This document shows, in pieces, positions 1 through 8,139 of a stretch of 64,000 nucleotides of DNA; position 1 is the first letter of the stretch, and every line of letters begins with the position of its first letter. The stretch is from assembly GCA_016201285.1 (NCBI GenBank), contig JACQDE010000086.1:17545-81544 (forward strand). The letters run 5' to 3'. The DNA comes from Acidobacteriota bacterium (GTDB lineage: Bacteria; Acidobacteriota; Terriglobia; Acidiferrales; UBA7541). Position numbers and translations under genes: made by a program. Below the pieces are notes generated by a model. It was not told where the DNA came from. It searched no databases and saw only the letters and a list, made by a program, of their open reading frames with translations.

Positions 1-1253
1 CTGCGGGCGGCAATCTGACCGCCGCGCGCGTGGGCGGTCCGGCGCGGCTGGAGACTCAGGGCGGCCACATCACCGTCCAGGATGTTGCCGCCGACCTGAG
101 CGCCGTTTCTGCCGGCGGCCATCTCACCGTGGGCAACGTGCAGGGTGACGCCGTGATCCGCACCGGCGGCGGGCACATTCGCGTGGCCTCCGTCAAAGGG
201 GCCGCGCAGTTGGAGACCAGTGGGGGCAACATCTCCCTCGAGCGCGCTGGCGCCGGCATCATTGTTCACACCGGCGGGGGCCGCATTGATTTGGGCGAAA
301 CTTGGGGGGCCATTCGCGCTTCTACCGCCGGCGGCAACATCGGTGTTCTCAAGGTCGTCGGTCCCACGCAACTCGATACCGGTGGCGGTAGCATTTGCCT
401 GACCAAGGTGCAAGGTGCCATTCGCGCCTCCACCTCCGCCGGCACCATCACCGCCTGGTTCGTTCCGGAGGACAAGGGCGGGGCCAAAGCCCGCCCCTAC
501 AGCGGCCCGTCGCAGTTGGAGTCGGGTGCCGGCGACATTCTCGTGTACATCCCGCGCGAGCTCGCGATTACGATTGACGCCACTGTCGAGTCCCCATCCG
601 AGAATCACATTGATGCCGACCCCGCCATTCCGCTCAAAGTGACCTACTCAGGTTCCGGTTCCTCGGGCCGGATGGTCCGCGGCGAAGCTGCTTTGAACGG
701 TGGCGGCGAAGTTCTGCGCCTCAGAACCATCACTGGCAATATCCGGCTTCGCTACAGCGATTCGCCGCGCTTGAGCATCGAGCCCGACTACGACCTCCAA
801 CGCCGGCAGATCGAGTACCGCCTCAAGATGCACCAGGAGGAATTCGCGCGCCAGTTCGAAAAGCAGCAGGAATTTGAGCAACAGGCCAGGGCCAAGGCGA
901 AGGAGCTCGAGCGGGAGATGACCCGGCTCCAGGAATGGCAGTGGAAAATCTTAAGTCTCTGGTCCGATCGTCTGCGCGTGAATTCTGCCGAGCAGAAGCA
1001 GCGCCTCACGCGGTCCGTGGCTCCGATTTATCCGCCCCTTGCCAAGCAAAGGTACATCGAAGGCCTTGTTCGGCTCGAGGTCTATGTCTCGAGAGAGGGC
1101 GCCGTCGAGGACATCAAAGTTCTCAGCGGTAACATGCTTCTGGTCCCGGCGGCGGTCGAGGCCGTCAAGCAGTGGCGTTACACACCGGTAGCCGTGGACG
1201 GTAAGCCGGTCCCGGTGGTCACCACCATTGATATTGAATTCCGCCTGAACTGA
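1..1253 (+). CDS. DUF4097-like repeat protein with C-terminal TonB domain (5' partial)
   Basis: The frame is open from the first base, so the true start lies upstream of the window. Residues up to about 240 are a regular beta-repeat of the DUF4097/adhesin type, with recurring short motifs such as GGGHI, GGNI and TSAGTI. A charged helical stretch rich in E, Q and R follows (LQRRQIEYRLKMHQEEF onward). The last ~80 residues match the TonB C-terminal domain: APIYPPLAKQ, then GLVRLEVYVSREG and AVEAVKQWRYTPVAVDGKPV. TonB_C domains contact outer-membrane partners or peptidoglycan in the periplasm. A DUF4097 repeat joined to TonB_C points to an envelope protein, but the exact role is unknown. It heads a plus-strand run with another DUF4097 gene and a PDZ gene. 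Confidence 0.8.
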   Translation, partial: AGGNLTAARVGGPARLETQGGHITVQDVAADLSAVSAGGHLTVGNVQGDAVIRTGGGHIRVASVKGAAQLETSGGNISLERAGAGIIVHTGGGRIDLGETWGAIRASTAGGNIGVLKVVGPTQLDTGGGSICLTKVQGAIRASTSAGTITAWFVPEDKGGAKARPYSGPSQLESGAGDILVYIPRELAITIDATVESPSENHIDADPAIPLKVTYSGSGSSGRMVRGEAALNGGGEVLRLRTITGNIRLRYSDSPRLSIEPDYDLQRRQIEYRLKMHQEEFARQFEKQQEFEQQARAKAKELEREMTRLQEWQWKILSLWSDRLRVNSAEQKQRLTRSVAPIYPPLAKQRYIEGLVRLEVYVSREGAVEDIKVLSGNMLLVPAAVEAVKQWRYTPVAVDGKPVPVVTTIDIEFRLN

Positions 1254-1312
1254 TCAATCCGGGAAGGGGCCAGGGGTCTGTGGGTCGGGCGTTCATTTCA
1301 CGAGGGGGAAAA

Positions 1313-2089
1313 ATGTGGAGAATGAATTGGAGCCTCCGTCTTGCTGTGGCGTTGGGGATCGCGCTGCTTTGCTCCACTGCGGTGCGCGCTGAGGCCGGTT
1401 TTGTCAACGAGGAATTCGTTCGCACCCTGCCGCTCCCCAGCGGCGGTGTCTTCGTGCTCTCCAATGTCAACGGCTCGGTCGAAGTGGATACATGGGAGAA
1501 GGAAGCGGTCGAGATTCGCGCTCGGAAATCCACCCGCGGGAGATCGCTCGACCTCAGCCGTGTGAAGATCGTGGTGGATGCTTTGCCGGGCGAAGTCGCC
1601 GTGCGCACGCTTTATCCTGAAAATGAGGGTCTCGAAGTCACTGTCGAATTCAAAGTCCGCGTCCCCGCGCGCGTTGTCCTTAAGCGCGTGGAAACGATCA
1701 ATGGTTCCGTGCGCGTCCGCGGCGTCGAGGGCGCCGGCCTGCTCCGCTCCGTCAATGGAAACGTCGATCTCCTCGATGGCGCCGGCCGCTTCGACGCGCG
1801 CTCCACCAACGGCAACGTGCGCATCGAGCTCCGTCAACTCCCGCCCGGCTCACCAATTTCAATTGAAACCGTCAATGGGTCTGTAGTGCTCGCCCTTCCG
1901 GCTGATGCCGATGCGGAGCTCGATATCCTCAGCATGAACGGTGACTTCCGTTCCGAGCTCCCAGTCATGCTCCGCGGCCGGCTCGGTTCCCGTGATTTCC
2001 GCGGGCGCCTCGGCCGCGGTGGCGATGCTGTGAAAGTACGGACGGTGAATGGTGGCATCCGGGTGGTCGCAGCGCGGCCGTCGGTATAA
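1313..2089 (+). CDS. DUF4097 family exported protein
   Basis: 258 residues. I chose ATG 1313 because a purine-rich Shine-Dalgarno (cgaggggg) sits just upstream and the product then begins with a clean signal peptide (MWRMNWSLRLAVALGIALL, cleavage near AEA). A GTG at 1280 would add 11 residues with no ribosome-binding support. The mature part is made of short beta repeats with SVNG/TVNGS/STNGNV motifs typical of DUF4097 putative adhesins, probably forming a beta-helix in the periplasm. It lies between the DUF4097-TonB protein and the PDZ protein on the same strand. DUF4097 proteins often occur near sigma/anti-sigma pairs, as here. The biochemical function is not established. Confidence 0.8.
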   Translation: MWRMNWSLRLAVALGIALLCSTAVRAEAGFVNEEFVRTLPLPSGGVFVLSNVNGSVEVDTWEKEAVEIRARKSTRGRSLDLSRVKIVVDALPGEVAVRTLYPENEGLEVTVEFKVRVPARVVLKRVETINGSVRVRGVEGAGLLRSVNGNVDLLDGAGRFDARSTNGNVRIELRQLPPGSPISIETVNGSVVLALPADADAELDILSMNGDFRSELPVMLRGRLGSRDFRGRLGRGGDAVKVRTVNGGIRVVAARPSV

Positions 2090-2100
2090 GCCCGGCGTCA

Positions 2101-2117
2101 GATCCGCCTCGGGCGGG
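2101..2117. repeat. CGCC-TCG-GGCG hairpin repeat (copy outside the element)
   Basis: CCGCC (2104-2108) and GGCGG (2112-2116) pair around a TCG loop, preceded by GAT. The same hairpin with a similar leader occurs repeatedly at 9789-9826 and 11188-11424 inside the integrated element. Here it lies in the gap between the DUF4097 and PDZ genes. Confidence 0.5.
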
Positions 2118-2184
2118 TAGTTTCGGGGCGGGCGGCGCTGCGCCCCGCTTCCATCGGGGCGGCGGCCCGCAATTAGGAGGAAGC

Positions 2185-3324
2185 ATGAAAAGAAAAACCT
2201 GCGTTTTACTCGGCGCTGTCGCCTTGCTCGCGCACTCACTCGCGGCCCAGCCCGCCCGCTCTAGTCAGAATTCCGTTTCCGGTGCCTCGGCCGATGTTCG
2301 TTCTTCCGTGACGGAAACGCTCGATTCCGCAGCCGTGGCAGCGCAGGCGGAACGCCCCGGCCTTTTCGGGGAAGTCGGGCAGGTCCAGGGCGACGTGCAG
2401 GCGGCACTCGCAAAGGCTCAGGCCGAACTTGCCCGCGCGATGGAAGAGGTTAGGCGCAAGGCGGCTGCTCATCAGAAAGACATTGCCGCCAAGCTCGCTG
2501 TTCACCGCGGCGCCATGCTGGCCGACTTGCAGGCCCGCAAGGCGGAGCTGTCCGTGCTCGCCCAGGAAAGAGCCTCCCGCGTCATGGAGCCCCTCCTTTC
2601 GGTCGAAGAGTCCGAGGGTGGGTGGCTCGGCGTTCAAATTGCCGACGTGGACGCGCAGAAAGTGAAGGACCTGAAGCTCCCGGCCGAGCGCGGCGTGCTC
2701 ATCACCGAAGTGGATTCCGATAGCCCCGCCGCCAAGGCCGGGCTTAAGGTCAACGATGTCGTCACCGAGTTCAACGGCCAGCGCGTGGAGAGCGCCACTC
2801 AATTCCGCCGCATGGTGCGCGAATCGCTTGCTGGCCGCATCGCTCAGCTCACCGTTTGGCGCGATGGCCGCGCGCAATCGCTTTCCGCCACTCTTGGCGG
2901 CCGCCGCGACCGTGCTGACTCGGCCATTCGTATCTTCGGCCCGCGCGATTTCGACTTCGAGTTTTCCATGCCCGAAATCTTCACCCCGCGCGCGCCCGTG
3001 CTTGGCATCAACGCGGAAGACATCAGCGGACAACTCGGCGCTTACTTCGGCGCTCCCGGCGGCGAGGGCATTCTGGTCCGTGAAGTGAATTCCGGTTCCC
3101 CTGCGGAGAAGGCGGGCATGAAGGCCGGCGACGTCATCACCAGAATTGACGGTGACCGCATCCGGTCGCTTAACGAACTCCGCGAAAAACTACGTGCCAA
3201 GCGCGAGCAGAAAACCGTCAGCGTCGGCGTCATCCGCAAGGGCTCGGAAGTCTCTCTGAACGTCGAGATCGAGCAGCCCCGCCCGCCCGAGCACCGCCGC
3301 ATCGCTCGCCGCTCGGCTCTCTGA
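2185..3324 (+). CDS. Periplasmic protein with coiled coil and two PDZ domains
   Basis: 379 residues, ATG start behind a strong AGGAGG-type Shine-Dalgarno (taggaggaagc). An N-terminal signal peptide (MKRKTCVLLGAVALLAHSLAAQ) is followed by an Ala/Glu/Lys-rich probable coiled coil at about 55-135. PDZ 1 (about 148-235) has GWLGVQIADV and VDSDSPAAKAGLKVNDVV. PDZ 2 (about 273-355) has GINAEDISGQLGAYFG and VNSGSPAEKAGMKAGDVITRIDG. No trypsin-like protease domain with a His-Asp-Ser triad is present, so this is not a complete DegP/HtrA. It may be a PDZ adaptor that binds C-termini of exported proteins. It is last in the plus-strand envelope run and faces a convergent minus-strand gene across a hairpin terminator. 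Confidence 0.8.
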   Translation: MKRKTCVLLGAVALLAHSLAAQPARSSQNSVSGASADVRSSVTETLDSAAVAAQAERPGLFGEVGQVQGDVQAALAKAQAELARAMEEVRRKAAAHQKDIAAKLAVHRGAMLADLQARKAELSVLAQERASRVMEPLLSVEESEGGWLGVQIADVDAQKVKDLKLPAERGVLITEVDSDSPAAKAGLKVNDVVTEFNGQRVESATQFRRMVRESLAGRIAQLTVWRDGRAQSLSATLGGRRDRADSAIRIFGPRDFDFEFSMPEIFTPRAPVLGINAEDISGQLGAYFGAPGGEGILVREVNSGSPAEKAGMKAGDVITRIDGDRIRSLNELREKLRAKREQKTVSVGVIRKGSEVSLNVEIEQPRPPEHRRIARRSAL

Positions 3325-3348
3325 AAGCTGTGGCTCGCAGAAAAGCAA

Positions 3349-3372
3349 AGGCCCGGACTCCGGTCCGGGCCT
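3349..3372. terminator. Intrinsic terminator between convergent genes
   Basis: A perfect 9-bp stem, AGGCCCGGA (3349-3357) with TCCGGGCCT (3364-3372), closes a 6-base loop. T-rich sequence follows on both strands (ctgtctttctcg on plus, ttgctttt on minus). It sits between the PDZ gene and the convergent secreted-protein gene and should work in both directions. Confidence 0.75.
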
Positions 3373-3411
3373 CTGTCTTTCTCGTTCCCATTCTTTCGGG
3401 CCGCGCCGTGC

Positions 3412-4137
3412 CTATTCGCGACGGATTTCTGCTTTCGACGTCGGCACGGCCAGCCGCACCAGCCGCCCGTTGCTGACGTACAATTCAATCTCCAGGTCGG
3501 CGCTCTTCACCCGCAGTAATTCCGCTTTGATACCCTCGATTTCCTGTGGCCCGCTCCATTCCACGGTCACTGTGCCCGGCGTCTGGTCCTGCGGAATGAG
3601 CACCGCAAACGTCTGCGCCCCTTTCGCGTTCCAGTCGTAGAGCCGCGCCAGAATCCCGTAGTGGTGGTATAGGTTGTTGTCGAGGATCACCACCTGCGGC
3701 GAGTCGAACTGAAATTCCTGCGTGAACGGCTGGGAGCCTTCTGTCCTCAACTCCATCCTTGCGCTGCTGCCCACAAAGTTGATCGCGCCGGACACTTTCT
3801 TTGGCCCCTGGCTGGACCATTGGTAGTTGAGCGGGCGCCCGTCGGCAGCCAGCCGCAGCTCCGCGCTCACCTGCGTCGTGCCCCCGCCGGGGATCTTGAT
3901 TTCCACGCTCCCGCGCGAAATCCAATCGCTTCCGCTCGGCGTGACCGCGAACTCCTCGGTGCCCACCTGCTGCCCGTCGTAGAGCAGCCGGAACTTTCCC
4001 CGATCACCGATTACCACGCCCGGCTCCGTTGGCGCCGCTTTGCTCTTGCTTCCGGGGCCGTCTTGTCCCGCTGCGCTCCACGGCAGCGCCAGCACCATCG
4101 CGCACGAGAATGCGGCGATTCCACTCAATCGTTTCAT
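3412..4137 (-). CDS. Secreted protein of unknown function
   Basis: 241 residues beginning with a signal peptide (MKRLSGIAAFSCAMVLALPWSAAGQ). The mature part is predicted mostly beta strand with no motif I recognise; it has some feel of a DUF3108-type periplasmic beta protein, but I cannot assign it. Its ATG overlaps the stop of the upstream shikimate kinase gene by four bases (ATGA), so translation is probably coupled. It is the last gene of the minus-strand sigma-factor run and ends near the terminator at 3349-3372. Confidence 0.7.
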   Translation of the reverse strand: MKRLSGIAAFSCAMVLALPWSAAGQDGPGSKSKAAPTEPGVVIGDRGKFRLLYDGQQVGTEEFAVTPSGSDWISRGSVEIKIPGGGTTQVSAELRLAADGRPLNYQWSSQGPKKVSGAINFVGSSARMELRTEGSQPFTQEFQFDSPQVVILDNNLYHHYGILARLYDWNAKGAQTFAVLIPQDQTPGTVTVEWSGPQEIEGIKAELLRVKSADLEIELYVSNGRLVRLAVPTSKAEIRRE

Positions 4138-4685
4138 GTGGTCACCTTCTCAAAGTGGCCTCGCGCCAGGATTTGCTCCACCACGCGCCGCGGCTCCGCC
4201 GTGCCGTCCACGCGATAGTCCGCTTGCTCGTAAAATGGAAGCCGCTGCTCGTAGAGTTGCCGGAAGCTCGCCTCATCTCGGAAGAGCGGGCGGTTGGTGA
4301 TGGTTGCGCAGCGTGCCAGCAGATGCTCGATGGGGCAATGGAGCCAGACGACGGCACAGCCCGTGCTGCGCAGTACCGCAAAGCTTTCCGGCTGAGCAAA
4401 AGTTCCTCCGCCCAGCGCCACCACGGTTGGCCGCTCGCGCTCGGCGGCTTCCCCCAGCGTCCGCACCAGTGTCTGGTGTTCCAGCTCACGGAAGGCCGGT
4501 TCGCCCAGCCGTTCGAAGATGGCTGGAATGCTCACCCCGGCCCGCTCCTCGATCACTGCGTCCAGGTCCACGAAATGCCAGCCCATCTGCCGGGCCAGCA
4601 ACTGGCCGACAGTGGTCTTCCCGCTGCCCATGAACCCTGCCAGGCAAATCAGTTTTCGGTTGCGTATTTCGCCGGCCGGCGGCAT
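4134..4685 (-). CDS. aroK: Shikimate kinase
   Basis: 183 residues, the usual length for this family. It phosphorylates shikimate at the 3-OH with ATP in the cytosolic aromatic amino acid pathway. Visible motifs: Walker A GFMGSGKTT at about 18-26, FVDLDAVIEERAG (the DxD region binding Mg and shikimate), FRELEHQTL, the ALGGGTF shikimate-binding loop, and NRPLF with the lid arginine. It overlaps the downstream secreted-protein gene by ATGA. Its upstream neighbour is a DUF4097 gene 29 bases away, so it may be read from the sigma/anti-sigma transcript. I see no metabolic partner nearby. Confidence 0.92.
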   Translation of the reverse strand: MPPAGEIRNRKLICLAGFMGSGKTTVGQLLARQMGWHFVDLDAVIEERAGVSIPAIFERLGEPAFRELEHQTLVRTLGEAAERERPTVVALGGGTFAQPESFAVLRSTGCAVVWLHCPIEHLLARCATITNRPLFRDEASFRQLYEQRLPFYEQADYRVDGTAEPRRVVEQILARGHFEKVTT

Positions 4686-4714
4686 CTCGCTCGGTCGTGA
4701 TCGGATTTGTTCAG

Positions 4715-5596
4715 TTAACGCTTTCGGATGGAGATTGTACCACTGAAAGAGGTCAGTTCGACGCGCGCCGCCCCGGAATTAAATGTCCCGAACAGGCTGT
4801 TCGAGATTCCCGGCGTCGTGCGCCGTTCGTGCGAGGGAGGGGTCAGGGTCAGCGAAGGTTCCCGGTCCACCTTCCCATAAATGGATGTCGCGCGCAGGTC
4901 AAACGAATCGCTCTCCGTGTACCGCACCTCGATCGGTCCCCGGTGGTTCTTCAGCACGTAGGCTCCCCCCGGAAGGAAATCCCCATCAAAAAAGATGCTG
5001 CCGGAATATGTTTGCGCGCGCACGTTCGGGCTTATCGGCTGGATCAGCCGCAGGTTTCCGCTGATGGAATTCACCTCGATCCGCCCGGCGCACCGCACGC
5101 ACACCAGCGAGCCGCTCACCGTCTTCACCACCAGGTATCCCGCCACTTCCTCCAGCTTCACGTCGGCCAGCACCGTCTCAAAAGTCAGATCGCCGGACAC
5201 CCGCTCCACCACCACCATTCCGGCGTCGTTCCGGATTTGCAGCTCGGTCTCCTCGGGCACGCTGATTTCGAAGTCGGCTTTCAGTTCCGCCGGCGTCACG
5301 CTCTGGTTCAGCACGTGTGTCGTGATGTCAATCCGGTTGCCCCGCTGTTCCACGTCCACTTCCACTTTGTCGCTCGCGTGTTCCGACACCACCTGGATTT
5401 CATTCTTCTGCCAGGACTTCACCGTGATGCGGCCGTTGTCGTTGTGCACCATCACAACCGGCCTTATGCTTACGTCGAACTTTCTTTCCACGCGGTGCGC
5501 GAAAGCGGCCGGAGCCGCTGCCAGAAGAAGGATTCCGCCCATCGCCCACGCAGCAGCCTGCGCGCGCACCTTCCCGGGTTCTCTTCCTGCGTTCAT
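4715..5596 (-). CDS. DUF4097 family exported protein
   Basis: 293 residues with an N-terminal signal segment (about residues 10-33, AAAWAMGGILLLAAAPAAFAHR). The mature region consists of DUF4097-type beta repeats (NDNGRITVKSWQ, VKTVSGSLVCV, VNSISGNLRL, TYSGSIFFDG). It overlaps the anti-sigma gene by four bases (GGAATGA), which argues for co-translation and a functional link. With the two DUF4097 genes at 1-2089 it makes three such proteins in 6 kb. It is probably an envelope-stress regulon member or part of the signalling that controls the sigma factor; that role is inference from context. Confidence 0.8.
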   Translation of the reverse strand: MNAGREPGKVRAQAAAWAMGGILLLAAAPAAFAHRVERKFDVSIRPVVMVHNDNGRITVKSWQKNEIQVVSEHASDKVEVDVEQRGNRIDITTHVLNQSVTPAELKADFEISVPEETELQIRNDAGMVVVERVSGDLTFETVLADVKLEEVAGYLVVKTVSGSLVCVRCAGRIEVNSISGNLRLIQPISPNVRAQTYSGSIFFDGDFLPGGAYVLKNHRGPIEVRYTESDSFDLRATSIYGKVDREPSLTLTPPSHERRTTPGISNSLFGTFNSGAARVELTSFSGTISIRKR

Positions 5597-6243
5597 TCCT
5601 CGCCTCCCGTTCCGCGCTCCGTCATCGTCGCCAGCAAATCTGCCTTCTGCTGGTAAGCCGAATAGAGATACTCCCGCGCCATCTGGTTGTGGGGTTCTTC
5701 CCGCACGGTTTTTTCACACACGGCGATGAACTTGTCAACAATCGCCAGGTTATCCCGGTAAGTAGCCACCACCGCCGGGTCATGCCGGTGCAGCGCCGCC
5801 ACTTCTTTCTGTTCCGCCTGCGCATACTGCGGTTGCAGCATCAGTGCGGGCGGCTGCGGCCGATCCAGTACCATCGCTTCCTGCAGCGGCGTTGTCGACA
5901 GGTTCCCCAGCAGCAGCGCCGCCAACAACACGGTCACGTAGGCGCCCGCCAATGCCGGCCGCGGCAAGATGGCGAAGAGATCCATAAACCACTCGCCGAG
6001 GCCGCGCTGGCGGATCAACCCCTCGGTCTCGAGCTGCGCCCGCAGCGCCGTCCAAACGCGTTCCGAAGGCGCGGGCATCTCGGCCGCAAGTTCGGCCCCC
6101 GACTCTGCAATCGCTTCCATCTCCGCGATAAACCTGCGGCACCGCGTGCACTCGTTTATGTGCGCGGCCGCGGCCGGCTGTCGGCCGCCTTCCATCCACT
6201 GCTCCGAATACTGAAGAAACTCATGGCACTGCATGGTGTTCAT
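5593..6243 (-). CDS. Anti-sigma factor with zinc-finger domain
   Basis: 216 residues. The N-terminus carries the zinc-binding anti-sigma signature H-x3-C-x2-C (HINECTRC, about residues 28-35) after an early Cys at residue 6 (MQCHEF). One hydrophobic span at about 98-116 (LAGAYVTVLLAALLLG) should place the rest of the protein in the periplasm. Such proteins hold the cognate ECF sigma factor inactive until an envelope signal arrives. The gene lies 33 bases after the sigma gene and overlaps the DUF4097 gene by ATGA. The periplasmic part has no recognisable sensor domain. Confidence 0.87.
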   Translation of the reverse strand: MNTMQCHEFLQYSEQWMEGGRQPAAAAHINECTRCRRFIAEMEAIAESGAELAAEMPAPSERVWTALRAQLETEGLIRQRGLGEWFMDLFAILPRPALAGAYVTVLLAALLLGNLSTTPLQEAMVLDRPQPPALMLQPQYAQAEQKEVAALHRHDPAVVATYRDNLAIVDKFIAVCEKTVREEPHNQMAREYLYSAYQQKADLLATMTERGTGGEE

Positions 6244-6276
6244 CCTTCATCAATTCCGGTCTCTTGCTCTGTTGAT

Positions 6277-6990
6277 CTATCCTCTTTCATCGGGTGTTGG
6301 CTTTGTATCCGGGACGTCTCGCTCCTGTTTCGCCGCCTCGCGCTTCTCTCGGGCCTTCGCTCGTTCCGCTTCGTGCAGCAGCTCCCGCAGCCGCATCCGC
6401 GCTTTGTGCAGTTGCGATTTCGAATTCCCGATCGAACATCCCATGATCCCGGCGATTTCGTTGTGCTCGTATCCTTGCACGTCGTGCAGCACGAACACTG
6501 TTTTGTACCCGGGCGGCAGTTGCTCGATCGCTCGTCCCAGATTCACCCGGTCAATCGACCCGGTCAGCAACTGGTCCGGCCCGCCGATGTCTTTCCGCGG
6601 ACCGCCGCTCTCTTCGTCCGGTTCTGTGGCCTCGTCCAGCGACGTTTCCGGCAGGCTCTTTTTCCGCAGCCGCATCAGCACTACGTTCACGGTCAGCCGG
6701 TGCAGCCAGGTCGAAAACGCGGACTCGCCGCGGAACGTTTGGATTTTCCGGAAAAGCTGGAGGAACGCTTCCTGCGTCAGATCTTCCGCTTCCGCCGTGT
6801 TTCCTACCATTCGCAAGCAGAGCGAGTACACGCGACGGTTGTGCAATCGGTACAGCCGTTCAAACGCCGCCGCATCACCGCGCTGCGCCTGGCGGATGGC
6901 GTCCGCTTCCGTCAGCTCGCCGGCTTCGATTCGTCTCGTTCGGGCCACGGTCCCGTCCGGGACGCATCCGTATGATGGGATGCTCCCCAC
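6277..6990 (-). CDS. ECF-type RNA polymerase sigma factor
   Basis: 237 residues. Sigma-70 region 2 is clear: [20 protein letters not shown], then [17 protein letters not shown] and [18 protein letters not shown]. Region 4 follows: [51 protein letters not shown], a helix-turn-helix that binds the -35 element. The acidic linker and the Lys/Glu-rich tail are family-typical. The GTG at 6990 is uncertain: a GGAG lies almost directly against it, and later GTG codons are possible. The anti-sigma gene follows at once, so this is a standard sigma/anti-sigma operon, probably autoregulated, driving envelope genes. Confidence 0.88.
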   Translation of the reverse strand: MGSIPSYGCVPDGTVARTRRIEAGELTEADAIRQAQRGDAAAFERLYRLHNRRVYSLCLRMVGNTAEAEDLTQEAFLQLFRKIQTFRGESAFSTWLHRLTVNVVLMRLRKKSLPETSLDEATEPDEESGGPRKDIGGPDQLLTGSIDRVNLGRAIEQLPPGYKTVFVLHDVQGYEHNEIAGIMGCSIGNSKSQLHKARMRLRELLHEAERAKAREKREAAKQERDVPDTKPTPDERG

Positions 6991-7229
6991 GCTCCTGAAG
7001 TTGTCCCTGCTGTTGATCTTGCGTCCCGCGGCCGCAAACCGGTTGCGTACGGATCAGGCTTGCGCGGGAATTCCCGTCCCCGGTCGTTTTCGGACCGGCC
7101 TTCGCACCGGGGCAGGGATGCTTATTGTCGCCGGAATCGCCCCGTGCGTCTATCGTCTCGCGATGGTTCTTTGGGAAGGCTCCACGCCGCCGGCCGGGAT
7201 CTCAGGGAAGCCGGGGGCGGCCGTGTGTG

Positions 7230-7982
7230 TCAATATCGCGGCGGAACCGGCGTAATCAATTGCGCGCTCAAGTGTTGCGCACTCTTGGTGCCGGCTAGTT
7301 TGGTGGCCTGTTCTTCAGCCGGCGAGGTGGGAATCCCCCGAAGTTGCTGCTGAAAGACCGCAAACCGTTCCTCAGACATGCCCCGCAGGAAGCACTTCAT
7401 CACAACGATCGCTTCTCGCAGGCACGTGTTCAGGTCGTAGTGCAAGTGATCAAGTTCCTGCCACGCTGCCCGGGGCTCCACGCTCTGGTTTTCGGCAATC
7501 TCTTTCGAAGTCGTCTTGAATTGCCGTGTTAGGCCATCCACGGCCGCCTGTAGCACTCGCAGCTTGTGGAAGAAGCGCAGCCGTGTGCTCAGCAGCAGCT
7601 TGTGCAGCAGCCACTGGAGTGCGGCCGCCATTCGCGCATCGGAGTGTCGGAAGTTGGAGGCTGTCAGGGGCAACACCACGGGCAACGCGGACATCCGCCC
7701 CCCGTGCTCTTTCATTCCCCGGATCAGGATTCCCACTTTCCAGGCCAGCCGCTCGCCCAGCTCCCCGCACACGCCGGCCTGCTCGCGCGCCTGCACCAAC
7801 TGCCCGTTCGACCGCAGCCGCATCGCTTCGTCCAGAGCCACGCTCATCATCGTGTACGTCGCTTCCAGCGACACCACCACGTCACGAAAAAGCTGCTGCC
7901 GGTCACCGGGCAAGCGCGAAACCCACTCCGCATGAACACAGTCCTCCGCCGGGATGTTTCGTTGGCCACCAGAGTTTCCCAC
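7230..7982 (-). CDS. Conserved-looking protein of unknown function
   Basis: 250 residues, mostly helical. I place the start at GTG 7982 because a GGAGG lies 4-5 bases upstream; the frame stays open further up but would run into the integrated element and low-complexity translation. Recognisable stretches include SRLPGDRQQLFRDVVVSLEATYTMM, RMAAALQWLLHKLLLSTRLRF and DLNTCLREAIVVMKCFLRGM. I do not recognise a family and see no signal peptide. It was probably divergent from lysS before the element integrated between them. A TATAAT hexamer at 8008-8013 on the minus strand could be its -10 box. Confidence 0.65.
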   Translation of the reverse strand: MGNSGGQRNIPAEDCVHAEWVSRLPGDRQQLFRDVVVSLEATYTMMSVALDEAMRLRSNGQLVQAREQAGVCGELGERLAWKVGILIRGMKEHGGRMSALPVVLPLTASNFRHSDARMAAALQWLLHKLLLSTRLRFFHKLRVLQAAVDGLTRQFKTTSKEIAENQSVEPRAAWQELDHLHYDLNTCLREAIVVMKCFLRGMSEERFAVFQQQLRGIPTSPAEEQATKLAGTKSAQHLSAQLITPVPPRY

Positions 7983-8007
7983 CGTTCCTCCGAGCCCGCC
8001 TTTGCCT

Positions 8008-8013
8008 ATTATA
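8008..8013 (-). promoter_or_regulatory. Candidate -10 box for the 7230-7982 gene
   Basis: A perfect TATAAT on the minus strand, 26 bases upstream of the GTG start at 7982. No good -35 hexamer is found at 16-18 bases, so only the -10 is claimed. Confidence 0.4.
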
Positions 8014-8063
8014 CTCAACGCGCCTCGGGCCCACCGCTTTTCTTTCCCTCGGCTACGGTGCCT

Positions 8064-8087
8064 GTCCTTGACGCTTTCCGAACCCCC
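8064..8087. other. attL core (24-bp direct repeat)
   Basis: Identical over 24 bases to 12479-12502; the sequences diverge immediately on both sides. It holds the TTGACG hexamer that acts as the lysS -35 box in the right-hand copy. Confidence 0.85.
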
Positions 8088-8120
8088 GGAGAGCGCCACG
8101 GCAGCGGCCAGCGCAAGCCC

Positions 8121-8139
8121 GGTGTCCAGCAGGTGTCCA
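8121..8139. repeat. Left arm-type sites (two GGTGTCCA octamers)
   Basis: GGTGTCCA at 8121-8128 and 8132-8139, spaced 11 bases (one helical turn), lie between attL and the recombinase body. The same octamer is clustered beside attR. This looks like a recombinase arm-binding site pair, though a regulatory role at the recombinase start is also possible. Confidence 0.55.

Noticed and set aside
8121..8139. CRISPR-like repeat
   Set aside because: Only two octamers without spacer-repeat structure; no cas genes in the window.
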